NCBI RefSeq assembly: GCF_030867145.1
Contig: NC_134415.1
Span: 68,725,300-68,789,299, forward strand
Length of the DNA stretch: 64,000 nt
Direction: 5' to 3'
DNA from: Opisthocomus hoazin
Lineage: Eukaryota > Chordata > Aves > Opisthocomiformes > Opisthocomidae
Each line of letters opens with the position of its first letter. Position 1 is the stretch's first letter. Below the pieces are notes generated by a model. The model did not search any database. It worked only from the letters and a program-made list of their open reading frames with translations, and was not told where the DNA came from. Below are positions 1-60,000 of this stretch, piece after piece. Position numbers and translations under genes: made by a program.

Positions 1-1221
1 ACACCACAGATGCCACATCATAATACAACCACTTCATAACACCAGGAGTAACGAGGTTTCTGTTCTTTACCTCCTTCTCACAATAAGAGCAAACCAGAGC
101 AACGCAACTGCAGCACACATACAAAATGGAAATTTCTATATAGTTAGGAATTAAATATGTTCTTCCTATGTTCTTAGTAAAAAAGGAAACTTGGGGCCAA
201 TACAGAATACAGCTGTTCTGAGTACTGTCGTGTTTTTGAACTACTGGCTCTGTGAGCCTGGCCTCACTTCTCGGCCTCCTTCTATAGCGAGGCTGGATGT
301 GCTTCCCTTCTTGTGGGGGCTGAGTATGGACTTAGGCTTTTACTGCCATTTCAGCATTAGAATCTGGAATAAGGAGATTTCCTTGTTTTCATTGGTAATG
401 TTTGTTGTGCTGTATACACATATATATGTGTGTGTTTATACCTATACAAAAATGCATATCTATACATACATGTATAAGGTTAGCGATTATCATTTTACAC
501 ATTGGTTGTGACTGTCACTTGTCACCTCAACCAACCAGTAGGAAAAGAAATAGAATGCAGTTTAAAGAGTAACATTAAACTGTGCAAACCATGATGCTGC
601 TTTCTTAGTGTCCCACTCTTCTATTAAGCGGTTTCTAACTTCTGAAATGACTGGATCACAACAGTTGTCTTCTTTATGTAAGTTCAGTTCTTGTTTAGAC
701 ACCCTGTCCTAGGAGCGTGGGATTTTCCAGAAAAATTATTTTGTCCTGTGATTAAAGCTGTATAGTAATGCCTGTCCTCAAAGAGATTACAAAGACATTG
801 CACTTGAAAAGTTTGGTTTTGTGAATTAGCTACTTCTGCAGATTTTTAAAACTATATCACAATACAAAAACAAAAGGAAGACCTCGGAGTCTTTTAATAT
901 TACAAGTAGGATTTTGTAATGAGAACCGTTGCTGATACAGAGAGGCTTCTTATGCTTTTGAATCCATAACAGAGCTCTATAAATGTTACTCCGATGCCAG
1001 AACTTCTTTGTGTCATGCTGCTGTCTAGAATGTAGACTAACATAACTTGGGCTTCATGGCATGGTGGTATTTTTCGTTATGTGGAAGAGCTATAGACTTA
1101 CAAAAAGATCTTTAAAGATATAGTGGATGGTGCCAGTGTATCCAAATTCTGTGTTGACTTTGACTTCCTAGGAAGAAACTGTGCAATATTTCTGTTACAC
1201 TCACAATATTCCCTGTAAATT

Positions 1222-2698
1222 ACAGAATCACAGGATCACAGAATGGTAGGGCTTGGAAGGGACCTCTGTGAGTCATCTAGTCCAACCCCTCTGCCGAAGC
1301 AGGGTCGCCTACAGCAGGCTGCACAGGACCTTGTCCAGGCAGGTCTTGAATATCTCCAGAGAAGGAGACTCCACAACCTCCCTGGGCAGCCTGTTCCAGT
1401 GCTCCGTCACCCTCAGAGGGAAGAAGTTCTTCCTCATGTTCAGACAGAACTTCCTGTGCTTCAGTTTGTGCCCGTTGCCCCTTGTTCACTGGGCACCACT
1501 GAAAAGAGTTTGGCCCCATCCTCCTGACACCCACCCTTGAGATATTTGTAAGCATTTATAAGGTTCCCTCTCAGCCTTCTCTTCAGGCTAGACAAGCCCA
1601 GCTCCCTCAGCCTCTCCTTGTAGGAGAGATGCTCCAGTCTCCTCATCATCTTCGTAGCCCTCCGCTGGACTCTCTCCAGCAGCTCTTCATCTTTCTTGAA
1701 CTGGGGAGTCCAGAACTGGACAGAGTAGTCCAGATGGGGCCTCACCAGGGCAGTGTAGAGAGGAAGGAGAACATCCCTTGACCTGCTGGCCACACTCCTC
1801 CTAATGCACCCCAGGATCCCATTGGCTTTCTTGGCAGCCAGGGCACACTGCTGGCTCATGGTCAACCTGTCATCCACTAGGACACACAGCTCCCTCTCCA
1901 CAGAGCTGCTCTCCAGCAGGTCCGCCCCAAGCCTGTACTGATGCATGGGGTTGTTCCTCCCCAGGTGCAAGACCCTGCACTTGCCCTTGTTGAACCTCAT
2001 CAGGTTCCTCTCTGCCCAACTCTCCAGCCTGTCCAGGTCACGCTGAATGGCAGCACAGCCTTCTGGTGTATCCACCACTCCTCCCAGTTTGGTGTCATCA
2101 GCAAACTTGCTGAGGGTACATTCTAACTCTTCATCCAGGTCATTGATGAAGTTAAACAGGACTGGGCCCAGTACTGACCCCTGGGGGACACCACTAGTTA
2201 CAGGCATCCAACTAGACTCAGCACCGCCGATGACAACCCTCTGAGTTCTGCCATTCAGCCAGTTCTCAGTCTACCTCACCAACCACTCATCCAGCCCACA
2301 CTTCCTGAGCTTCCCTACGAGGATGTTATGGGAGACCGTGTCAAAAGCCTTGCTGAAGTCTAGGTAGACAACATCCACGGCTCTCCCCTCATCTACTCAG
2401 CCAGTCATGTCATCGTAGAAAGCTATTAGATTGGTCAGGCATGATTTCCCCTTGGTGAATCCATGCTGACTACTCCTGATAACCTTCTTTTCTTCCACTT
2501 GCTTCATGATGGCCTCCAGGATAAGCTGCTCCATCACCTTTCCTGGGATGGAGGTGAGACTGACTGGCCTGTAGTTTCCTGGGTCGTCCTTCTTGCCCTT
2601 TTTGACGATTGGAGTGACATTGGCCTTTCTGCAGTCCTCGGGCACCTCTCCTGTCCTCCAGGACCTCTCAAAGATGATGGAGAGTGGCTCAGCAAATT
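1222..2698 (-). mobile_element. CR1 LINE, 5'-truncated, with decayed reverse-transcriptase ORF
   Basis: Read on the minus strand, this is the 3' half of a CR1 retrotransposon. Conserved reverse-transcriptase pieces appear in order: [45 protein letters not shown] and the catalytic FADD motif in [12 protein letters not shown]-terminal segment (about 1461-2207) follows, then the CR1 3' tail with repeats of the acagaatc type at 1222-1246. The frame is broken: a stop replaces the expected Trp-type position shortly before the NWLNG-like segment, and the 2397-2645 and 1461-2207 pieces are separate open stretches. The element is therefore dead. The 5' edge near 2698 is approximate. Confidence 0.93.
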
Positions 2699-3320
2699 TG
2701 ACTGTTTCTGTATGTCAATTTACGTTTCTGTATGTCAAAGACTTGATATTAACTGTGGGTTTTAGTTTATGAACTTTAGGAAAAGCTACGTAATTAGCAA
2801 CTGACTCCAGATACGGACAGTGATAGCATATGTTATTTCTGCAATAATCTGTAGATTTCCTTTTACTGAAATACGTGTACCTGGAACTTGCCTTTGCAAG
2901 TTGTGATTGCTGACGTGCACAATGATTTAGGGAGAACAGTGATATCTATTACATACAGCTAAGCAGGCGGAGATTCTTCAAACCCTCTCCTGCTTTCAGT
3001 TTAGCTCTTCTCTACATAATTGATTTTTTTATTAAGCGGAAGGTGAGGCTGTCAGGAAAACTAAGTGGTTACTTCAGACTGCTAGAGGAAATAGTCATAT
3101 GACTTTCTGAAGAGTAAAATTTTTGAAAGTACCAAACGGCTCCCTATGTCAAAAGTGACTCTGACGTCTGAAGTTCCACTTCCTTGCTGTGATGCTTGGG
3201 CTACTAAACGTGCCCGGTTTATACGTGTTTGTTCGAAAATTTTCTGATCCTCGGGACTGTAGTGTCTGCTGAACAATGCAATCTTGAATAAATAAAGCTT
3301 TGGATTCTGGGGGAATAAAC

Positions 3321-3515
3321 CAACAATGCCTCCCCTGTTTGCTCGGGGCATGCCTCCTTTTCTCCCCCCCACTCTCCCTCCTGGGCTCAGTGCTTGGCGC
3401 AGTGGAGCTGGGCGGCAGGCGGCTGCGGAGCTGGGGATGTTGTGGGCCTCGGCCGGTGCCCGTGGGGACAATGGCTGCTGTGTCGCCGGGGCCGACGCAG
3501 GGGCAGTTGGTGGTG
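3321..3515. other. GC-rich intronic patch of unknown nature
   Basis: This patch is markedly richer in G+C and CpG than its surroundings. It follows an AATAAA-containing stretch (about 3285-3315) and opens with a C-rich run near 3362. Long open frames on both strands here look like a by-product of the base composition, since none resembles a known protein. It may be a degraded LTR or a small CpG-rich regulatory element; the sequence alone does not decide. Confidence 0.3.
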
Positions 3516-4835
3516 TGTCTGAGGAATTGCAGTGCTCTATGGCATCCACTGAAATCTGTAGGATAAGCAAATGCAAAAATTCCTCTAAGCTGCCCGGCCT
3601 CTGAAAATGCCATGTTGTGGCCTTGGTAAATGCCACAAATAGCAGAACAGTCACGAAGGGGTTGGCTCAAACCGGGAGACTGCATGCTATTCATGGTCAG
3701 ATTTTAACTGTGGAAAGAAGTTCTCATCTTCCCCACCCCTGCATATGTGTTGTGAGCCATCTGCTTTAAAACTTTGTCTCCTGGCAGCTGCCATCTCCAG
3801 TACAACAAATCTTTTCCCTAAAACCTGGCACACAGAAATAAGGCCTGGGCCTGCCTTCCATTACCAGCAGTAGGAAGATATGGGATGCCCTTGTGCCCAG
3901 TGCCATGTACCAGAAGAAGAGATAACACCTGAGGACTAATTGCTATTTGCTTAAGCTGTAGTAACACCGAGCTACAGCATGCAGCCTTTGTAGGAGTGTC
4001 TTCGATTGCTAGTGTGAAGTAGAACTACAATATTGAAACTAACCTCAAATTACAACGTAATTTTTTTTTTTTTGTTACTGACTTCCACAAATCTTGTTTT
4101 CAGGAAGAACAGACTTCTTTAAGACTATTTTTATTTTTGATTATCCAGTGGATTTTTTGGGTACCGAGAGAGTTCATAAATCTACAGAAGGAAGGCAGTC
4201 CTCTTATCTTCTACCCCTCAAAACCTCTGCAGTGTAGACAGCTAAACACGTTGCTTATGCTCTGCTTATACTTGTATGCTACTTCTACTGGTCTGATCAC
4301 CGACTTTTAGTGGTCTGCTTGTTCTTCTTGTCTCTTGAAGATGATAACATACTTTATTTTTCTTGGGAGTTCATGTCACGTGATTCATAGAAGTCACTGA
4401 GTTGTATGCCAAACTGCTATAAATGCAGAAATTACCAGAATTTAACACTGTAGGAAGTGTATTAATTTTTAGAAGATAATAATATAGAAAAATTTGGCTC
4501 ACATGAATAAGTCATCTGTTATTTTAAAAATAAAGATCCAGAAAAACTAAGAACTACTTAGTGACAGCTAATGGTGCAAAATATTTCAATCAGTTTAGCT
4601 ACTGAATTTTCCTTGTGCATTCCAGTCAACTTTTTTGATGAACTGAAAAATATGATATGTCTTTATTTTTGTCAGTGATATGCGTAGCTTTCGAAGTATG
4701 GTGAATATCATAAGAAAGCTACAGCTTTATAATCTATTTTATTGGCATTTGAAATTTACCTGACTAATACCATCTAATTATAGTACCTGTAAGTAAGGAT
4801 TTACTGATAGTGATTTTATTTTTTTTTTCCCTCAG

Positions 4836-53846
<49,011 letters not shown>

Positions 53847-53877
53847 AATAAAAGATGCTCTCAAGCAAACATTTCAG
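53847..53877 (+). other. EPB41L2: EPB41L2 3'UTR, first part, ending at a 5' splice site
   Basis: Thirty-one bases of 3'UTR run from the stop codon to CAG|gtaagc, a near-consensus donor. The AATAAA at 53847-53852 lies inside it. Confidence 0.85.
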
Positions 53878-55819
53878 GTAAGCTTATGTATGGTAAGAAA
53901 CACTGGAAAATGTAGCATCAGTTTTCTGTTGCATTCTGTAATAAAAGGGTTGAAAAATGTGGGTCATCTTTCATATATGCTATCACAAAACAACAACAAA
54001 CAACTCAACACTCACTTGAATATTGATGTTATAATATTAATTGTTTTTATTATTATAACATATAATCTTATAAACTGTGAAAATAACAAGGAGGGGTGCT
54101 TGTGAGGGAGGATTGGGGATAAGTCATCAAAAATTAGGAACTGTGCACAAATCTCTATATGTTTTTTCACAGTACCTTTATTTCGATGTTCAGTTGGATT
54201 TGCTTTGTAGCTTTGTTGCTTAGTGACACTGAAAATGGGAATACCGTGCGTACTTCAGCTCTGTTTCGAAAGCACAGGAGAGGACTTGGAACTGCACTGC
54301 ACTGTGAGATAGGGATGTGTGGCTGAGTCCTCACATGACATAAATGCTCCAGAAGGGCTTGAAAAAATCCACATCACTTTTGAGAGAGCTATTAGTTTAT
54401 AGCAAGGAGAATGCAAGTGGTTTAGGTAGTTTCACTGATCCCTTGGTACACAGCAACATTAAACATGCATGATCAAAACATCATTCTTGTATTTTCAGCC
54501 TTTACATAGTAGGATCTAAGGTAGAAAAATAGACTGAGACAGCAGAACAGATCATTTTGATTTGCAAGGATTTACTATTATAGTATATGCTGCCATCACA
54601 GTTTTAATTTATTATTAATCAGTGTGAATTTAAAAGTCTTGGGAGCAGAGGTTGCCTATTCTGTTACATTTGTGCAGAATGTGCCAGTTTCTTCATGCTG
54701 TCTTAATCCAGAAAAGTATCAAATCAGTATTCAACATAATCTATCCCATATAAGTAACTACAACATTTTTCTTGAAGGGACTGTGTCATGGGAGGAAGAA
54801 ACAATCTTGGCAGGTTTGCACCACGTTTCTACATTAGTGACTAAATGCAAAGTTGATTCTGTTCCTTCATCAAATATTTAATTGCTTTCTAAAATTTTAT
54901 TTGGAAAAAACACACAAAAAATTCCTTCGTTCTGCTGAGGATGGTTTTTTGCGTTTTTGAGAACTATATACATTGTGGAAGGGTGTTTGCAATGTGTTGG
55001 AGATGGTCAGATGTTCTTGTCTGAGTCTGCCAGTTATTTTACAGCTCTTGGTCTGAAATGCTTGTGAGACAGTAAAAGAGGATTAATATGAAGACATTTC
55101 ACCATGCTGCTCTTGTATTTGAGAGCCGGTGACTTGTTTAACTGACAATGCCTTTTAGTTAAACATTGAGGAAAAAATTCAGTTGTTGAAACACAGGCCA
55201 CCTGAAGTGCCTTGAATATCTGTCTGCAGCTTGGACCATCAAGAGAGCTATACCCTCCTGTGGCAGGAACGGCTCTAGACAATCGTTTTTAGGCAATGGA
55301 ATCATGCCACAAACCTTGATTACAGAATCACAGAATCACAGAATAGTAGGGGTTGGAAGGGACCTCTGTGGGTCATCTAGTTGTTTCTAAGGTGATGAAA
55401 GCTCTGCCTCGATGACTGCTGCAGTGTTGTTTGTATAGACTTGTTTTCTGTAATAAAAGTGAGAGATATTACACTCTGATTCGGTGGGATTATTAATTGA
55501 ACAAATATCTTCAGTTTTTATTTATGCATAATATAGTGGACTAAAATTTTCAGTAAACTATACAAGAGGTGACTACTAAAATAGCATGAGAATTCTGGGG
55601 AGAGAAAAATACACTAAAGCGAGAAAAGCGTTGATAGAAACTGCATTACTCTTTACCTCACGATGGAAGAGGTTTATAGTTAATGCAATGTTTTTTTATG
55701 AAATAACCTTCCCCCAAACAACCTGTACAGAAAAAAATGACTTTTTGACTCTGATGATGTGACATTCGCACAGTGTCCATTATGAATGCTTGTGTAATCT
55801 TACCCCTCTTTTCTTCCAG
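53878..55819 (+). other. EPB41L2: EPB41L2 intron within the 3'UTR
   Basis: It contains a 62-bp CR1 tail fragment (55321-55382). It ends with tacccctcttttcttccag, a strong acceptor. Confidence 0.8.
55321..55382 (-). mobile_element. very short CR1 3'-terminal fragment
   Basis: Three copies of acagaatc are followed by atagtaggggttggaagg and gacctctgtgggtcatctag, the reverse complement of the last roughly 60 bases of CR1. It is either an extremely 5'-truncated insertion or a remnant. Confidence 0.9.
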
Positions 55820-57058
55820 AAGTAAAAATGATACTGACCGTGATCGTGACCATGAAGAACTGTAATCATTCCAAGTCATCACTGCTCTACTGAATTCACC
55901 AAGCCTAGCAATGACGACCAGATGTTCAAGACTTAAATGCCAATACCAAACTCCATTTTAACATCTTTGGTCTACATTCCCTTACAATCTTTCTTGTTTA
56001 TTTTTTATAACCACTTCTTAACAATCTTAGATTTTTTTTAAATGACGTTTTAGAGGGTATGATCTTATTTTGCACAAATACTTGTATTTTTGAAGCTGAT
56101 TCTTGATTATATGAAAGTGAACAAAAAAGAAGTCTGGAAAGCATTGTTCACTGGAGCAGGTAGTAATTGTGCAGGAAGGAGGGGTCTTAACTAATTTAGA
56201 TACAGTTTTTTTCCAGATATTTCACGTGAAATCTCTTACTGGATTTACAGAAATTTTTTTTCAGATTATTCAGGTAAATATATGGTATCACATAACAAAG
56301 ATTTTTATAAAAATACAGCATTACCTAAAATTTGAAAAAATATATTTCTTTGGATAAATTTTATACTGCTATCTCTGTAACTCTTTCTCTTCTAAGGTTC
56401 TCCTCTCTGTGGACAGAGAAGGCGTGGCAGTCTGTAGAGGAGAAGGAGTTGCAGACACGTTTCTTCTGACTGAGCACTGTGTTCTTTTTGCACTTTGGTG
56501 CCAATGCTCAACTTTTCGCAGGCATTTTGCTGTCTGCTGCATTCCAGATAAGGAAAGAAGGAAGAACAAAGTATCTTTCTCTTCTTCCAACAAGAGATGA
56601 TTTAGGCAGCTTAAAACCTTAGTGCATTTTTTCTTACTGTGTCCAAACTTCAACACCTCCATTATTTGAATACATGTGTAGAATGCTCACTTTCTGTTCA
56701 ACCTCACTGTCTCCATGTTAGAACTGACATTTCTGTTATTGAGAAGGTATACATTTCAGATGCTTCGCCTAATGGTTAATGCAGGTTTTTAGGATACTGA
56801 GTAAAAGCGTACGATGGACTCCATAAAGTAATAAGACAGAAACATTATTTGAGACTGCCATTGAGAAAACCTGTTAATTATTTTGGACTTTATTTTTATT
56901 TTGTTCTTGCAGGAGGGTTGATTGGGGCTTTTTTTTTGCTGTTGACTCTATGTATAGTTAAAATGCCAAATTAGATTTATAGCAGCTTGAAGTTGTATTA
57001 AGTGATATTTTGCTTTCTGTAATTCTGTTATAAAATAAAGTTGTTTATTCTCTGTACG
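55820..57058 (+). other. EPB41L2: EPB41L2 terminal exon, 3'UTR
   Basis: The exon begins after ttcttccag with aagtaaaaatgatactgacc and runs to the polyadenylation site about 20 nt after AATAAA (57034-57039). The downstream sequence is GT/T-rich (tctgtacgtgttttgg), as expected for a cleavage element. It is AT-rich and non-coding. The exact cleavage point is estimated. Confidence 0.8.
57034..57039 (+). terminator. EPB41L2: polyadenylation signal AATAAA
   Basis: A canonical AATAAA in taaaataaagttg, followed 15-25 nt later by a GU-rich element. It is the most likely 3' end of EPB41L2. Confidence 0.8.
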
Positions 57059-60000
57059 TGTTTTGGCACTCAGACATAAACTTGGAAGGTACTACAAAGG
57101 AACAAGTCAGTTATGAGAACTGCAGTTCTGGAGGCCACAGAACCTTGAAAAGAAGAGATTAGTGCAAGTAGTCTCCAGGGTTACCAGAAGGGTGGCAAAA
57201 TTGTCTGGCTCCTAACACTGATACTAAAGTGTCATTGTTTAAAATTTTAGATGTCTTCCAATAAGCATCCTGGTTTCTGTTATTCAGAGAAGAAATCTTC
57301 GTATGCCAAAGATGAGGAGATTTGGACAGCACAGCGCATGTTAAGATACCGATCAGTCTGCAAGTGGTTCTACTGAGTTCATTGATTTAGGATGTACTAT
57401 GATCTTTGAGTAACAAAACAAATCATAATACTTCTCAGCACGTTCTTTTTCACTTCTGAGCAATGTATTTTTGGTGCTATTCTCAGTTTAGATTGCTGCC
57501 ATCTGTCAGCATGCTTGCTTAACAGAAATTCCTGTTAGTTTTGGCTTCATATAATTTTGATAACATAAGACAGCAGTAACCAAGATGTTGACTTATATAT
57601 GCATGTAGATATTCTCAATTACATCCCATATTACCCTGAAAAATAGCAGATAACATTCTGAGCTGCTTTTCTTTAAAAGCAGGAGACATTCTGCCTTTCA
57701 AAAAGGGGAAGAGAACCCCACCCAGCCTAATAACGCAAGAACACTGCCACAGCTCTGTGCGTGAGTAGGCAGGTTGTGGAGGAAGTGGCAGGTCTGGGAT
57801 ATGTAAGCGGAGATCAAAATGCAGATATATAGATTTAAGGAGATGTCTTAATGAAGTTTTCTTACAAAAGTGTGTAGGAAAAAGCTTTATAAAATCTTTG
57901 AGGTATTTTTTATATGGTGTAGTGTTAGTTGCAGAACTCGTTTGGCGGGCGGAAAGCGTATTACTTCAATTATTGATTTGGATCTTTCTGATTTATTAAA
58001 CACTAGATCAATATTGGGTTTTATTGCAATTGTATTTAATTCTTAAAACTGCAAATATAATCTTGAAAACCCTATTACTTTCACTGAGAGCTGTATTTCT
58101 TCAAACAGTAATCAGAACCTTTTGTCAGGGAAAAATTAATAGTGCTTTCAGGTCAGCATAGCTTGTGCATAGCTATCACTTCCATTGATTAAGCAGGTAC
58201 TAATTAAACAACCAATGTCATGCAGAAAAACTAAAGCCCTAAGTGTGATCAATCCTAAAAATAGTCAAGTTTTACAGATTCTGGTTGTATGTAATTATTC
58301 GAATGTTCTGGAATGTTGTGCAAGCCAGGTGAGTTTTCATTGTTACTTTTTAAATGTAGTATATCTGTAGCAAAAACTGCAACATGCAACAAGAGAAATT
58401 GTTCTTGAGGCACTTCACAAGCTGGCTTTATAATACATAGGCAATTTCAAATGCAATTACAGGCCCGTTTAGTGAGAAGATATTTCACTAATTGATTCTG
58501 CTTAAATACTGAGAAAAGTGAGTCATGTGGATCCTACAGAAAAATATTTAATGCATCGTTCTTTTTAATCGTGATCACCTAAGGCTTCATAATAAATGTT
58601 GGAATTGTTCTACAGATTGTTTCCTAGGTTAAAGTTTCATGAAGGACAAGCAAGCAACTGTTTTTTAAAAATCAGTTATTGCTCAAAGTGACAAGCAACT
58701 ACAATACAAAGTGTTTCTTGAAGTATTCTTCTATTTGACAGCTCGAGGTGAATGACAACCTTTAGTTTGGCCACAGAAGAAATCAACTAGATGGAATAAA
58801 ATAAATGAAATGCTATTACAGACGTCAGAGTTTGTGAGATTTGATAGCGATCAGAACGACAACTGTACCCTTGGCCGGGATGCAGTGGGAGCTTCTCAGC
58901 TTTCAGGCACGTTAAGGGTGGAAGGGGGCTGCCTGGAGCAGCTGGTGTCCTGCCCTGGTGACCTCACCACACCTCTGGAAGATGTGAAACTCTTGATTTT
59001 CAGGCTGCTCAGTTGTTTGGGGTTTTTATACTGCACTTGAAAAAAGATACTTGGATTAGTGATATTAGTACAAATTACAGGCATGAGAAATGCTGCTAAT
59101 ACCTGTAGTGTAAAATTATTCTGTTTGGCATGAAGGAACTCCTACAAGAGTGTTTGGGGGTGAGTATATATGAATGGCAGTACTGGGCCAGGCTGACTGA
59201 CTGACACTGCCAGATTCCCCTGTCTGAGGCTACTGGTAGTTGCCTAGGGGTGTGTGCAAGAGTAAGCACTGTACTAGAAAGTAGTCCTTTCCCAAATACT
59301 CTTCCAGCTTTCAACAATTTTCAAAGACTTGCTGATGTGTCGGTCTTTTGTATTTATCCATCTCTGTGGATTTTTGGCTAATTGGTTTTTTGAAAATTCC
59401 TCTGGCAGGCATTTTCATCATTCCACGTGTCTTAAGGAAAAACCCACCTCCTTTCATTTCTTTTGAACCTGCCTCTGCCAGCTTCATTGGATAGCACCGC
59501 TGCAGACGCTAGAGGAGACTCCTAACAGGCATTCTCTCTGCAGTCATTCGCCAGCCAAAAGCTCTTCCTCGATTCTTTATCATTCTTACCACCTTCCTGT
59601 GTGCCTTCCTACTTCAATGTTGAGACTTTAAATGCAGTTCTGGGAAGTGAATAGGCAGCAATTGCAGACGGGCAGGAAGGTTTTAAACATGCGTACTGGC
59701 TGCAGATGGAGCGGAGTCCGAGCTTCGCATTGCTGCTACTGAGGGGAGGACAGGGGACTCCTCCGTGATAACAATGACTGAAGACAAATGATTTCCTTGC
59801 AATCACTGGTTTCGTATATATTTAGAGAATGCTTTTATAATTTGTCTAGACAAAGACTTAGTTCTATGGTGTTATTTAAATGTGTGGTTTTTCCTTTTCA
59901 AAGGAATTGTGTAAGACACCATGATGTGTTTCATGCCAGTAGCATGAAAACAGAGATATTTCTTGATACTACTCAGTTATGGAGCAGCAAGGCCTGAGAG

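Larger units (their letters stand above)
1..4835 (+). other. EPB41L2: intron upstream of the first visible EPB41L2 exon
   Basis: No FERM-type exon is recognisable here. The stretch holds one long CR1 copy on the minus strand (1222-2698), a short AT/GT microsatellite near 415-435, and a GC-rich patch at about 3321-3515. It ends in the polypyrimidine tract and ctcag acceptor of the exon at 4836. That it is an intron is inferred from the phase-0 acceptor and from the missing start of the FERM domain. Confidence 0.8.

Noticed and set aside
1243..2244. Several plus-strand open frames near the start of the window
   Set aside because: They are antisense shadows of the CR1 copy at 1222-2698.
3082..3694. 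Two overlapping minus-strand open frames of 181-190 codons
   Set aside because: They overlap in different frames across a GC-rich patch, show no recognisable domain and no splice or promoter context.
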